From NCBI RefSeq assembly GCF_017566145.1, contig NZ_JABFCL010000009.1, positions 1-64,000 of the forward strand: DNA of 64,000 nucleotides. The letters run 5' to 3'. The translations under genes were made by a program, and so were the position numbers. Origin of the DNA: Bittarella massiliensis (ex Durand et al. 2017). Lineage in GTDB: Bacteria; Bacillota; Clostridia; Oscillospirales; Ruminococcaceae. This document shows positions 16,590 through 26,483 of this stretch, in pieces; positions within the stretch are counted from its first letter, which is position 1, and each line of letters begins with the position of its first letter. Under the pieces are notes generated by a model that was given only the letters and a program-made list of their open reading frames with translations, did no database searches and was not told the origin of the DNA.

Positions 16590-17912
16590 ATGGAAGAGAA
16601 GCGACTGTTTGCGAGAGGGGAAGGGATGGATTTGGTTCACACCGAGACGATTCGCGCCAAGGGGTTTGAGGGGGGCTACCAGAAGGCGGTCATGCCCTCT
16701 GGGCTGACGGTCCTGCTCTACCCCACCGAGGGGCTCTCCACCGCCCACTGCCTGCTGGGCTGCAAGGTGGGCAGCCAGGATTGCGCCTTTTTCGACGGGG
16801 AGGAGGAAGTGCGCATCCCCGCCGGGGTAGCCCACTTCTTGGAGCACAAGCTCTTTGAGAGCGAGGAGGGCGACCTCTTTTTAAAATTTGCCAAGACCGG
16901 GGCCAGCGCCAATGCCTATACCAGTTTTGACCGCACCTGTTACCTCTTTACCGCCACCCAGAACGTGGCCCAGTCGGTGGACATCCTCCTGGGCCAGATC
17001 GGCGCGCCCTATCTGACAGATGAGAACGTGGAGAAGGAGAAGGGGATCATCGCCCAGGAGATCAAGATGTACGACGACGACCCGGACTGGCGCTCCACCT
17101 TTGACCTGCTGGGCTGCCTCTACCACAACGACCCGGTGAAGGAGGACATCGCCGGCACGGTGGACTCGATCCAAAAGATCGACCGCGCCACCCTGGAGCG
17201 GGTGCACCGCCTCTTCTACGACCCCCGCAACATGGTGCTGGCGGTGGCCGGCAACATCGACCCGGAGCAGATACTGGAAGTCTGCCAGAAGCGCTGCAGC
17301 CAGCCCCCTGAGACTCCCTTCTCCCTGCGCCGCGAGCGGGCCTATGAGCCGCGGGAGATCGTTAAGACCTACGCCGAGGAGAACTTGCAGATCGCCGTTC
17401 CCCTGGTGACGGTGGGCTTTAAGGAGGCCCCGGTGGAGAGCCCCTTTGACCGGGTGGTGGACACGGTGATTTTGGAACTGCTCACCGGCGAGACCAGCGA
17501 CTTCTACCGCGAGATGTACGAGGCGGGGATCATCGGCCCCACCTTTGGCTACGACGTGTTCAGCGGCGACAGCTACCACGCCCTCCTCTTTTCCTGTGAG
17601 ACCCAGAAGACCGGCGAGTTCTCCTATTGCCTCTACGCGGCCATCGAGAAGGCCCGGCGGGAGGGGCTCCCCCGGGAGGATTTTGAGCGGATCAAAAAGG
17701 GCATCTACGGCCGCTACATCCGCACCTTTGGGCGGCCCGAGGCCATTGCCACCGCCCTGGTGGGGGCCCATTTTCAGGGCTGCACCCTATACGACAGCAT
17801 CGACTTTGTCAAGTCGCTTCGCTTTGCCGCCGTGCAGGCCCGGTTTGCCGAGATCCTGCGCCAGGAGCGCAGCGCGGTCTCCATCATCTGGCCCAAGAAA
17901 GAGGAGAGCTAG
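16590..17912 (+). CDS. ymfH: M16 family zinc peptidase (YmfH-type)
   Basis: This is the catalytic partner of the preceding gene. VAHFLEHKLFE contains the inverted zinc motif HxxEH, and the third ligand Glu lies in the downstream ENVEKEKGIIAQEIKMYDDDP segment. The length is about 440 residues. The start at 16590 (MEEKRLF) has GGGGG upstream. MDLVHTE at 16626 is an alternative start with a purine-rich stretch directly before it, so the first 12 residues are uncertain. It probably processes a small peptide or protein in the cytoplasm. Confidence 0.88.
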   Translation: MEEKRLFARGEGMDLVHTETIRAKGFEGGYQKAVMPSGLTVLLYPTEGLSTAHCLLGCKVGSQDCAFFDGEEEVRIPAGVAHFLEHKLFESEEGDLFLKFAKTGASANAYTSFDRTCYLFTATQNVAQSVDILLGQIGAPYLTDENVEKEKGIIAQEIKMYDDDPDWRSTFDLLGCLYHNDPVKEDIAGTVDSIQKIDRATLERVHRLFYDPRNMVLAVAGNIDPEQILEVCQKRCSQPPETPFSLRRERAYEPREIVKTYAEENLQIAVPLVTVGFKEAPVESPFDRVVDTVILELLTGETSDFYREMYEAGIIGPTFGYDVFSGDSYHALLFSCETQKTGEFSYCLYAAIEKARREGLPREDFERIKKGIYGRYIRTFGRPEAIATALVGAHFQGCTLYDSIDFVKSLRFAAVQARFAEILRQERSAVSIIWPKKEES

Positions 17913-17960
17913 CCGCCTGCGAGGCGAACTCACCACCCGACAAACAAGGAGGATTTTGCA

Positions 17961-18965
17961 ATGGAAGTGCGTTTTCCCGGACTGGGGCTCGAGCTGAATG
18001 TCAACGACGTGGCCCTCGAGATCGGAAATTTTAAAATTTATTGGTACGCCGTGGTCATCTGCCTGGGGCTGGTGCTGGCGGTGCTCTACTGCTACCGCCG
18101 CTCCAAGCTCTTTGGGGTGAAGGGGGACGACCTGCTGGATGTGGTCTTTTGGGGCTTTTTCGGCGGCATCATCGGCGCGCGGGCCTACTATGTAATCTAC
18201 GCCTTTGACCAGTTCAAGGACAACCTCTGGCAGATCTTCAACTTCCGCACGGGAGGGATGGCCATCTACGGCGGTCTCATCGGGGCCATCTTGGTGGGGG
18301 CTGTCGCCTGCCGGATCAAGAAGATGAAGGTGTTGCCGGTGCTGGACCTGGCAGGGATGGGCTTCTTCATCGGCCAGGCCCTGGGCCGCTGGGGCAACTT
18401 TTTCAACCAGGAGGCCTTCGGCTCCAACACCACCCTCCCCTGGGGAATGTACTCCCAAAACACCGAGGCCTACCTCTCCCGCCACGCCACCGCCCTGGCC
18501 GATCTGGGGGTGACGGTGGACCCCACCATGCCGGTGCACCCCTGCTTTTTCTACGAGTTCCTCTGGTGCCTGGTGGGCTTTTTGATCCTCCACTTCTACA
18601 CCAAGCACCGCCGCTTTGACGGGGAGATGTTCCTCATCTACATCGGCTGGTACGGCCTGGGCCGGTTCTGGATCGAGGGGCTGCGCACCGACAGCCTGAT
18701 GATCGGCCGGCTGCGGGTCTCCCAGCTGCTGGCTGGGGCCTGCGTTGTCGCCGCCCTCATCATCTGGCTGATCGTCAAGGGAAAAATCCGCGCCGCCCAC
18801 GACGAGAGCTATCTGCGCCCCCAGGGCTGGCAGCCGGCCTGTGCTGCGGCCGCCGCCGGGGACGGGGGGGAGACAGACGCCCCCGAAGCGCCCACCTCTG
18901 AAGAGGGCGAAGGGGACTCCGCCGCCCCGGCGGCCGAGACCCCCGACGCGGAGGACGGCCGTTGA
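17961..18965 (+). CDS. lgt: prolipoprotein diacylglyceryl transferase
   Basis: Lgt moves a diacylglyceryl group from phosphatidylglycerol to the lipobox Cys of prelipoproteins at the membrane. About seven membrane helices are visible. GGMAIYGGLIGA and the family signature GRWGNFFNQEAFG are present, as is HPCFFYEFLWC. The first ~280 residues match the family; the last ~50 are an Ala/Glu/Asp-rich cytoplasmic tail of no known function. The ATG has AAGGAGG upstream. The gene overlaps folD by 4 nt. Its likely substrates in this window are the lipoproteins at 41827, 52446 and 63932. Confidence 0.95.
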   Translation: MEVRFPGLGLELNVNDVALEIGNFKIYWYAVVICLGLVLAVLYCYRRSKLFGVKGDDLLDVVFWGFFGGIIGARAYYVIYAFDQFKDNLWQIFNFRTGGMAIYGGLIGAILVGAVACRIKKMKVLPVLDLAGMGFFIGQALGRWGNFFNQEAFGSNTTLPWGMYSQNTEAYLSRHATALADLGVTVDPTMPVHPCFFYEFLWCLVGFLILHFYTKHRRFDGEMFLIYIGWYGLGRFWIEGLRTDSLMIGRLRVSQLLAGACVVAALIIWLIVKGKIRAAHDESYLRPQGWQPACAAAAAGDGGETDAPEAPTSEEGEGDSAAPAAETPDAEDGR

Positions 18966-19810
18966 GCGCCGCCCTCATCGACGGCAAGGCGGTGGCCGCC
19001 GCCGTCCGCGCCCGGGTCGCCGCCGGCTGCCGCGCCCTGCAAGAGGAGCGCGGCGTCACCCCCGGATTGGCGGTGCTGCTGGTGGGGGAGGACCCGGCCA
19101 GCCAGATCTACGTGCGCAACAAGGAGCGGGCCTGCGCCGAGGTGGGCATCTCCTCCCGGGTCTACCGCCTCCCGGCGCAGACCAGCCAGGAGGAGCTGCT
19201 GGCGCGCATCGCCGCCCTGGGCGGCGACGGATCGGTGCACGGCATCCTGGTGCAGCTGCCCCTGCCGCCCCAGATCGACGAGCGGGCGGTCATCGAGGCC
19301 ATCCCCCCCGACAAGGATGTGGACGGCTTTCACCCCCAGAGCGCCGGCAGGCTGCTGGTGGGGGAGCCCGGCTTTGTCCCCTGCACCCCCGCGGGGATAT
19401 TGGAGCTCATCGACTCCACCGGCGTCTCGGTGGAGGGCAAGCGCTGTGTGGTCATCGGCCGCTCCAACATCGTGGGCAAGCCCACCGCCCTGTTGCTGTT
19501 GGGGCGAAACGGCACCGTCACCGTCTGCCACTCCCGCACCCGAAACCTAAAAGAGATCGCCGCCCAGGCCGACATCCTGGTGGCGGCGGTGGGGCGGGCG
19601 GGCTTTGTCACCGGAGAGATGGTGAAGCCCGGCGCCCTGGTGATCGACGTGGGGATGAACCGGGACGCCGCCGGCAAACTCTGCGGGGACGTGGACTTTG
19701 CCGCCGCCTCCCAAAAGGCCGCCTACATCACCCCGGTCCCCGGCGGAGTGGGGCCGATGACCATCGCCATGCTTCTGCAAAACACCCTGCGCGCCGCCGG
19801 GGGGAGATAG
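18962..19810 (+). CDS. folD: bifunctional methylene-THF dehydrogenase/cyclohydrolase
   Basis: FolD interconverts 5,10-methylene-THF and 10-formyl-THF using NADP. The 282-residue protein carries YVRNKERAC (the YxxxK-type catalytic region), GILVQLPLP, IPPDKDVDGFHP, GRSNIVGKPTALLLL (nucleotide-binding) and the C-terminal TPVPGGVGPMTIAMLLQNT. Translation starts at TTG 18962, overlapping the lgt stop. It provides one-carbon units for purine, thymidylate and formyl-Met-tRNA synthesis. Confidence 0.95.
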   Translation: MSAALIDGKAVAAAVRARVAAGCRALQEERGVTPGLAVLLVGEDPASQIYVRNKERACAEVGISSRVYRLPAQTSQEELLARIAALGGDGSVHGILVQLPLPPQIDERAVIEAIPPDKDVDGFHPQSAGRLLVGEPGFVPCTPAGILELIDSTGVSVEGKRCVVIGRSNIVGKPTALLLLGRNGTVTVCHSRTRNLKEIAAQADILVAAVGRAGFVTGEMVKPGALVIDVGMNRDAAGKLCGDVDFAAASQKAAYITPVPGGVGPMTIAMLLQNTLRAAGGR

Positions 19811-19855
19811 GGGCGCAAAAATGGCGAAAAACGGCTTTGTCATGGGGGTTTTCCC

Positions 19856-19884
19856 TTGACAGGGCGGGAGAAATTTGCTAAACT
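19856..19884 (+). promoter_or_regulatory. promoter of the rplU-prp-rpmA operon
   Basis: TTGACA and TAAACT are separated by 17 nt, and TGC precedes the -10 box. The ~80-nt leader to 19971 could hold an L21-type autoregulatory structure, but I could not fold it convincingly. Confidence 0.75.
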
Positions 19885-19971
19885 GGGGAAGCCGCATGTT
19901 CTGGGCAGACAGAAGCGCGGGTCTCCCGCCGCCCAAGTATACAGCGAGTCTCATGTAAAGCAGGTGCAAAT

Positions 19972-20283
19972 ATGTACGCAGTTATCCAGACCGGCGGGAA
20001 GCAGTACAAGGTTTCCCAGGGCGATGTCGTCTACATCGAGAAGCTCGACGCAGAAGACGGCGCCGACTACACCTTTGAGCAGGTCGTGGCCATCTCCGGC
20101 GACGACGGGCTGAAGGTCGGCACCCCCTTTGTCGAGGGCGCCAATGTCACCGGCAAAATCGTCAAGTCCGGCAAGGGCAAGAAGATCACGGTATTCACCT
20201 ACCGCCCCAAAAAGGACTCCAAGCGCAAGATGGGCCACCGGCAGCCCTACACCAAGGTAGAGATCACCGCCATCAACGCGTAA
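19972..20283 (+). CDS. rplU: 50S ribosomal protein L21
   Basis: The 103-residue protein begins [18 protein letters not shown] and contains [26 protein letters not shown], the L21 signature. It binds 23S rRNA in the large subunit. It is the first gene of the conserved Firmicutes unit rplU-prp-rpmA, with 4-nt gaps to the next genes. Confidence 0.97.
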   Translation: MYAVIQTGGKQYKVSQGDVVYIEKLDAEDGADYTFEQVVAISGDDGLKVGTPFVEGANVTGKIVKSGKGKKITVFTYRPKKDSKRKMGHRQPYTKVEITAINA

Positions 20284-20287
20284 GGAA

Positions 20288-20602
20288 ATGATTCGCATCC
20301 GCTTTTGCCGCCGCGGCGGCGAGATCGTCGGGTTTCGAGTCAAGGGCCACGCCGGCTTCGCCGAGAGCGGACAGGACATTGTCTGCGCCTCGGTCACCTC
20401 TGCGGTGCAGATGGCGGCGAACGGCCTGACAGAGTGCGCGGGGCTGCCCGCCGACCTCTCGGTCAGAGAGGGGGACATCTCCCTTCGCTGCGAAGGGGGG
20501 GGCGAGGGTGCCAAGCTGCTCTTTGAAAGCCTGTACCTGCAGCTGTCGCTGTTGGCGCAGGACTATCCCAAGAACATTGTCATAACCGATACGGAGGTGT
20601 AG
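20288..20602 (+). CDS. prp: ribosomal-processing cysteine protease Prp
   Basis: Prp removes the N-terminal extension of L27 in Firmicutes. The 104-residue product has the catalytic His in [11 protein letters not shown] and the catalytic Cys in [12 protein letters not shown], with the spacing expected for the family (YsxB). It lies between rplU and its substrate gene rpmA, and the substrate carries a matching cleavage motif. Confidence 0.95.
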   Translation: MIRIRFCRRGGEIVGFRVKGHAGFAESGQDIVCASVTSAVQMAANGLTECAGLPADLSVREGDISLRCEGGGEGAKLLFESLYLQLSLLAQDYPKNIVITDTEV

Positions 20603-20606
20603 AGGA

Positions 20607-20885
20607 ATGCTGAAACTCAATATCCAGTTTTTTGCCCATAAGAAAGGCGTCGGTTCCACCCGGAACGGCCGCGACTCCGAGTCCAAGCGCCTTGGCGTGA
20701 AGCGGGGCGACGGTCAGTTCGTGCTGGCCGGCAACATCCTGGTCCGCCAGCGCGGCACCCACATCCACCCGGGTGAGAACGTGGGCCGCGGGTCTGACGA
20801 CACCCTGTTTGCCAAAGTCAGCGGCAAGGTGAAGTTTGAGCGCGTCGGCAAAGACCGCAAAAAGGTCAGCGTCTACGAGGCGTAG
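20607..20885 (+). CDS. rpmA: 50S ribosomal protein L27 with cleavable extension
   Basis: The 92-residue protein starts [10 protein letters not shown] before [20 protein letters not shown]. The first ten residues form the extension cleaved by Prp between Ala and His. After cleavage, the flexible tail of L27 reaches the peptidyl-transferase centre. [18 protein letters not shown] is the family signature. A terminator follows 44 nt downstream, which ends the operon. Confidence 0.97.
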   Translation: MLKLNIQFFAHKKGVGSTRNGRDSESKRLGVKRGDGQFVLAGNILVRQRGTHIHPGENVGRGSDDTLFAKVSGKVKFERVGKDRKKVSVYEA

Positions 20886-20928
20886 AAAAGCGGCCTGGCG
20901 GTTTTTCGCCCTTTGCAGATGAGCCTTT

Positions 20929-20965
20929 TCGGAAATCCCGGGCGAAAGCTCGGGATTTCCTTTTG
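20929..20965 (+). terminator. terminator after rpmA
   Basis: GGAAATCCCG pairs with CGGGATTTCC around a GC-rich loop, followed by TTTT. It separates rpmA from obgE, which therefore needs its own promoter in 20966-21092; no clear -35/-10 pair was seen there. Confidence 0.75.
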
Positions 20966-20966
20966 A

Positions 20967-22364
<1,398 letters not shown>

Positions 22365-22373
22365 AAGAGGGGG

Positions 22374-22802
22374 ATGCCTTTGGAACACCCAAAACAGCTC
22401 AGCCCGCTGACCCTGGCCTTCCTTGGCGACGGGGTCTACGAGCTGGCGATCCGCCGCTACCTGGTGGAGGCGGGGGGGAGTATGCCCCCCAAAAAGCTCC
22501 ACAACCTCTGTGTGCAGCACGTGCGCGCCTCGGCCCAGTGCCGGGCCGTGCGCTACATATACGACCGCCTCACCGAGGAGGAACAGCAGATCTACAAGCG
22601 GGGGCGCAACGCCAGCGGGGTGACCGTCCCCAAAAACGCCAGCCCGGCGGAGTATCGGGCCGCCACCGGGCTGGAAGCCCTGGTGGGCTACCTGGACTTA
22701 AAGGGCGAGACGGCGCGGCTAAGCGAGCTCATCGCCGCCATCTTAGAAATGGAAGAGCGGGAGGGGCCCTGCGCCCCCACCCCGCCCGGCGAACCAAAAT
22801 AG
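22374..22802 (+). CDS. mrnC: Mini-ribonuclease 3
   Basis: MrnC is a dimeric RNase III-like enzyme without a dsRNA-binding domain that matures 23S rRNA in Firmicutes. The 142-residue product has LAFLGDGVYELAIRRYL with the catalytic Asp, and YRAATGLEALVGYLDLKG, the second acidic motif. ATG 22374 follows AGAGGGGG; TTG 22380 is a possible alternative. It is co-transcribed with obgE, so two ribosome-biogenesis functions are linked. Confidence 0.92.
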   Translation: MPLEHPKQLSPLTLAFLGDGVYELAIRRYLVEAGGSMPPKKLHNLCVQHVRASAQCRAVRYIYDRLTEEEQQIYKRGRNASGVTVPKNASPAEYRAATGLEALVGYLDLKGETARLSELIAAILEMEEREGPCAPTPPGEPK

Positions 22803-22820
22803 GAAAAAGGAGGACACACC

Positions 22821-23552
22821 ATGTCGGGACATTCCAAGTGGAACAACATCAAGCGCAAGAAGGAGAAGACCGACGGCGCGAAGGCCAAGATCTTCACCAA
22901 GTGCGGCCGGGAAATCTCGGTCGCCGTCAAAGAGGGCGGGCCTGACCCCGCCTCCAACTCCAAGCTGCGCGACGCCATTGCCAACGCCAAGGCCAACAAC
23001 GTGCCCAACGACAACATCGAGCGGGTCATCAAAAAGGCCATGGGCGAGGGCAAGGACACCTATGAAGAGATTCTCTACGAGGGATACGGCCCCGGCGGCA
23101 CCGCCTTTTTGGTGGAGACCCTGTCGGACAACCGCAACCGCACCGCGGCCAACATCCGCCACTACTTTGACAAGTTCGGCGGCAACCTGGGCCAGTCGGG
23201 CTGTGTCTCCTTCCTCTTCACCCAGAAGGGGGTCATCGACCTGAACGCCGACGGGGTGGACGAGGAGGCCTTTATGGAGGACGCCCTGGAAGCGGGGGTG
23301 GAGGACTACACCTTTGAGGACGGGGTGATCGAGTGCACCGTTGCCCCTGAGGGCTTCTCCGCCGCGCGGGAATACTTTGACAAAAAGGGATTTGTCTTCT
23401 ACTCGGCCGAGGTGGCCTATCTCCCCAGCACCACCACCCACCTGGACGACCCCGATCAGATCAAGAAGATCGGCCTGCTCATCGACCACCTGGAGGAGGA
23501 CGACGACGTGCAAGACATCTGGCACAACTGGGACGGAGAGGACGGCGAGTAG
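22821..23552 (+). CDS. yebC: YebC/PmpR-family protein
   Basis: The 243-residue protein begins MSGHSKWNNIKRKKEKTDGAKAKIFTK, the universal YebC signature, and contains GYGPGGTAFLVETLSDNRNRT. YebC proteins are annotated as transcriptional regulators; recent work also links the family to translation of proline-rich stretches. The ATG has AAAAAGGAGG upstream. A strong terminator follows 30 nt after the stop. Confidence 0.95.
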   Translation: MSGHSKWNNIKRKKEKTDGAKAKIFTKCGREISVAVKEGGPDPASNSKLRDAIANAKANNVPNDNIERVIKKAMGEGKDTYEEILYEGYGPGGTAFLVETLSDNRNRTAANIRHYFDKFGGNLGQSGCVSFLFTQKGVIDLNADGVDEEAFMEDALEAGVEDYTFEDGVIECTVAPEGFSAAREYFDKKGFVFYSAEVAYLPSTTTHLDDPDQIKKIGLLIDHLEEDDDVQDIWHNWDGEDGE

Positions 23553-23581
23553 CCGTTTGCCCTCCCTATCGCTGCCGTTTT

Positions 23582-23640
23582 GGGCCCGCTTGGCCCCTTC
23601 CCGCTTTGCAGCGGAGGAGGGGCCTGGCGGGCCCTTTTTT
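23582..23640 (+). terminator. terminator after yebC
   Basis: A long stem begins GGGCCCGC and closes with GCGGGCCC, with an inner GGCCCC/GGGGCC pairing, and is followed by six T. Confidence 0.85.
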
Positions 23641-23663
23641 GCACCGGCGGCGCGGACTGCCAC

Positions 23664-23692
23664 TTGACAGCCCCTCCCCTTTGGGGGATAGT
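23664..23692 (+). promoter_or_regulatory. promoter ahead of the flavodoxin-like fragment
   Basis: TTGACA and GATAGT are separated by 17 nt, about 35 nt upstream of the ATG at 23726. Confidence 0.5.
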
Positions 23693-23725
23693 GGAGAAAA
23701 ACCGAGAGAGAAAGAGAAGTGCCAA

Positions 23726-23986
23726 ATGAAGATAAAAAGCGCCCAGCTCATCTGCTTCAGCGCCGCCGGAACCACCGAGCGGGCCGCCCGCCTCATCGGC
23801 GAGGGGCTCGCCCTCCCCACCCAGAGCCGCAACCTGTTGCGCCAGCCCCTGACGGAGGAGTGGGCCCTTCCCGCCGTCTGCCCGGCCGGGGCCCGCGCCT
23901 TTCGGGGCCCGGCCTACCGGCTGGCCCGGAAGGGTGTTGAGAAAAAGTGCGCTGGCCGAAGGGAGCCGGTGGCCTTTTTGGGGTGA
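23726..23986 (+). pseudogene. flavodoxin/EFR1-like N-terminal fragment
   Basis: The first ~45 residues (MKIKSAQLICFSAAGTTERAARLIGEGL) match the FMN-binding start of EFR1-type flavodoxin-ferredoxin proteins, where a [FY]SxTGTT loop binds the FMN phosphate. The family next has a conserved P-V-Y-G-G-R segment. Here the reading becomes WALPAVCPAGARAFRGPAYR and ends at 86 residues, with no ferredoxin domain. A promoter and start are present but the rest of the gene is missing or scrambled, so it is a decayed gene. Confidence 0.55.
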
Positions 23987-24303
23987 GCGCCGGCCGGCGC
24001 AGAGGTCAGTGGAGCCGCCTTTTCGAGGGGGCGGGGAGTCCGGCTGCCGGCAGAACATTTGCCTGCGCCCCAGCCGGGGCGGGCGGCTGTGGCCGCTCCT
24101 CTCCGCCGATGGGGGGCGGCGGTGAAAACGGGTCCTCCTTTCGGCCAACCGCCTGCCCGAAAGGGGTGGCGCTGCGACCTGCCTCCCGCAAAAACGGCGC
24201 TGTTTCCCTCCTTTGGAGCTGGGGGAGGGGCAACTGAGACGAACATCCCCTGTCAGCTATGGTTGGTGGCTTTGGCCGCTGCGGTGGGGTAGAATACAGC
24301 CAT
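23987..24303. other. gene-free GC-rich spacer
   Basis: I see no supported gene here. Open frames exist on both strands but lack ribosome-binding sites and protein-like composition. The stretch probably holds the degraded 3' part of the flavodoxin-like gene. A possible -10 box TAGAAT lies near 24291, just upstream of the XRE-AbrB gene. Confidence 0.6.
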
Positions 24304-24319
24304 AGGAGGTGTGAAAAGT

Positions 24320-24784
24320 ATGATTCATGAGAATTTGCAGTTTCTGCGCCGGGCCCACGGCTACTCCCAGGAGGAGGTGGCCGAGCGCATCGGGGTCTCC
24401 CGCCAGGCCGTCGCCAAGTGGGAGAGCGGCGAGACCATTCCCGACCTGCCCAACACCCAAGCCCTGGCCGCCTTTTACGACATCACCCTGGACGAACTGG
24501 TCAACCACCACGACGGCCAGGGCGGGGCGCTGATCTCCCCCAAGGGCAAGCACATCTTCGGTCTGGTGCGGGTGGGGGAGCGGGGGCAGATCGTCATCCC
24601 CAAGCAGGCCCGGGAGGTGTTCTCCATCTCCGCCGGGGACCAGCTGCTGGTCTTGGGGGATGAGGAGCAGGGGATCGCCATCGTCAAGGCCGATCTGGTG
24701 CAGTCCTTCGCCCACGAACTGATGAAGGCCGCCCAGCGGGAGAAAAACCTGCCCCGCGGCGGGAGAGGGGGCGAGGGGGAGTGA
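24320..24784 (+). CDS. XRE-family regulator with SpoVT/AbrB domain
   Basis: Residues 1-65 form an XRE helix-turn-helix (LRRAHGYSQEEVAERIGVSRQAVAKWESGETIPDL). Residues ~78-125 form an AbrB-like swapped-hairpin domain (GLVRVGERGQIVIPKQAREVF, then GDQLLVLGDEEQGIAIVK). It therefore carries two DNA-binding modules. The ATG at 24320 lies 10 nt after AGGAGG; the GTG at 24311 is closer and less likely. It overlaps the following ABC ATPase gene by 4 nt, which suggests it autoregulates this three-gene export operon. Confidence 0.85.
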   Translation: MIHENLQFLRRAHGYSQEEVAERIGVSRQAVAKWESGETIPDLPNTQALAAFYDITLDELVNHHDGQGGALISPKGKHIFGLVRVGERGQIVIPKQAREVFSISAGDQLLVLGDEEQGIAIVKADLVQSFAHELMKAAQREKNLPRGGRGGEGE

Positions 24785-25515
24785 ACGCCATTGAGACAAA
24801 AGCCCTCACCAAGCGCTACCGGGACAAACTGGCCCTGGACGGGCTGGACCTGTGCATTGGACAGGGGGAGCTGTTTGCCCTGCTGGGGGTCAACGGGGCG
24901 GGCAAGTCCACCGCCGTCAAGCTGCTCTCCTGCCTGATCGCCCCCACCTCGGGGGAGGCCTGGCTGATGGGCCACAGCATCCTCCGGGAGAGGGAGCGGG
25001 TGAAGGCGGTCATCAGCCTCTCCCCCCAGGAGACGGCGGTGGCCCCCAACCTCACCGTCCGCGAGAACCTGGAGCTGATGGCCGGCATCGGCGGCTGCGC
25101 CCGGGGAGAGGCCCGCGCCAGGGCGGCCCAGTCCATTCGGGAGGGGGGCTTTGCCCAGGTGGCGGGGAAACAGGCCCGCACCCTTTCGGGCGGCTGGCAG
25201 CGGCGGTTGAGCATCGCTCTGGCTCTCATCACCGAGCCCCAAATCCTCTTCTTAGACGAGCCCACCCTGGGGCTGGATGTCCTCTCCCGGCGGGAGCTCT
25301 GGCGGGAGATCTGTCGCCTCAAGGGCCGGGTGACGGTGGTGCTGACCACCCACTACCTGGAGGAGGCCCAGGCCCTGTCCGACCGCATCGGCATCCTGGC
25401 CGAGGGGCGGCTGCGCACCGTCGGCACCGCCGGGGAACTGATGGCCAGGGCTGGCGCGTCCAACTTTGAGGACGCCTTTGTCGCCCTGGCGGGAGAGAGG
25501 GGGGCTGCCCTGTGA
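24781..25515 (+). CDS. ABC transporter ATP-binding protein (ABC-2 exporter)
   Basis: The 244-residue ATPase has Walker A GVNGAGKST, the signature LSGGWQRRLSIALAL, Walker B ILFLDEPTLGLD and the switch His in TTHYLEEAQ. It resembles the CcmA/NatA group that powers ABC-2 exporters of drugs, lipids or ions. It starts at GTG 24781 and overlaps both its neighbours by 4 nt. The cargo is unknown. Confidence 0.92.
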   Translation: MNAIETKALTKRYRDKLALDGLDLCIGQGELFALLGVNGAGKSTAVKLLSCLIAPTSGEAWLMGHSILRERERVKAVISLSPQETAVAPNLTVRENLELMAGIGGCARGEARARAAQSIREGGFAQVAGKQARTLSGGWQRRLSIALALITEPQILFLDEPTLGLDVLSRRELWREICRLKGRVTVVLTTHYLEEAQALSDRIGILAEGRLRTVGTAGELMARAGASNFEDAFVALAGERGAAL

Positions 25516-26243
25516 ACCGGACCCTCGCCTTTGCGGGCAGAAATGCCAAAGAGATCGTCCGCGACCGCATCAACCTGCTGTTTGGGATGGGCTTCCCGGT
25601 GATTCTCCTGCTTTTGCTCACCGCCATTCAAAAACACGTCCCCACCGAGCTCTTTCCCGTCGCCCGGCTGGCCCCGGGCATCGCGGTCTTCGGCCTCTCC
25701 TTCATCTCCCTCTTCTCGGGGATGCTCATCGCCCGCGACCGCGCCGGCGCCTTTGTCCAGCGGCTCTTCACCTCCCCCATGCGGGCCGGCGATTTTCTGC
25801 TGGGGTACATCCTCCCCCTCTTTCCCATGGCGCTGGCCCAGGGAGCGGTCTGCTACCTGACGGCCGTCTACCTGGGCCTCCCCGCCACGGCAAACCTGTT
25901 GCCGGCGATGGCGGTGCTGCTGCCGACAGCCCTCCTCTTCATCGCCATCGGGCTGCTCTGCGGCAGCCTCTTTACCGACCGGCAGGTGGGCGGGCTCTGC
26001 GGGGCCCTCCTCACCAACCTTTCCGCCTGGCTGTCGGACACCTGGTTTGAGGTGAGCCTGGTGGGGGGCGCCTTTGAAAGGGTGGCGAACGCCCTCCCCT
26101 TTATCCACGCGGTCAAGGCGGGCAGGGCCGCCCTGGCGGGGGACTGGGGCGGCCTCTTTCCCCACCTCTGGTGGGTGGTGGGCTACGCGGCGGCGGTGCT
26201 GGCGGTGGCCGTCTGGGCCTTTCGCCGCAGGATGCGCGGCTGA
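25512..26243 (+). CDS. ABC-2 type transporter permease
   Basis: The 243-residue membrane protein has six predicted helices. The ABC-2 pattern is visible as NAKEIVRDRINLLFGMGFPVIL at the N-terminus, FISLFSGMLIARDRAGAFVQRLFTSPM in the middle and a polar LPFIHAVKAGRAAL loop before the last helix. It pairs with the ATPase just upstream, with a 4-nt overlap. The AT-rich island begins about 30 nt after its stop. Confidence 0.9.
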   Translation: MNRTLAFAGRNAKEIVRDRINLLFGMGFPVILLLLLTAIQKHVPTELFPVARLAPGIAVFGLSFISLFSGMLIARDRAGAFVQRLFTSPMRAGDFLLGYILPLFPMALAQGAVCYLTAVYLGLPATANLLPAMAVLLPTALLFIAIGLLCGSLFTDRQVGGLCGALLTNLSAWLSDTWFEVSLVGGAFERVANALPFIHAVKAGRAALAGDWGGLFPHLWWVVGYAAAVLAVAVWAFRRRMRG

Positions 26244-26332
26244 CGAGAGCGGGGCCCGCCTTTGGGGTTAGTGCAACATTACTAAAATATTTGGATAAAA
26301 AGAGAATTATAAACAATTATGTATATTTAATA

Positions 26333-26360
26333 TTTACAACTTAATATTTTTCTATATAAT
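26333..26360 (+). promoter_or_regulatory. promoter of the AT-rich island genes
   Basis: TTTACA and a perfect TATAAT are separated by 16 nt, in very AT-rich flanks, about 40 nt upstream of the signal-peptide start. Confidence 0.65.
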
Positions 26361-26402
26361 TATATATAAGCCCAGGAAAATATAGGAAAAGGAGAGCTTT
26401 AT

Positions 26403-26483
26403 ATGAAAAAGATCATGACTGTAGTTGTGACGTTGGGAATATTATCTACATTATTCTCAACTGCGTTTGCAGAGGGGTGGTAG
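26403..26483 (+). pseudogene. signal-peptide stub of the DUF2599 gene (frameshifted)
   Basis: An ATG preceded by AAAGGAGAG encodes MKKIMTVVVTLGILSTLFST and then AFAEGW before a TAG at 26481. This is a complete signal peptide with an AFA cleavage site. The mature protein continues in another frame. Adding one G to the GGGG run at 26474-26477 would read AFAEGVVEAIQTPD and fuse both parts. Confidence 0.85.

Noticed and set aside
19885-19971. L21 leader riboregulator
   Set aside because: The position fits, but I could not draw the known structure convincingly from sequence alone; a covariance-model search for the L21 leader would decide it.
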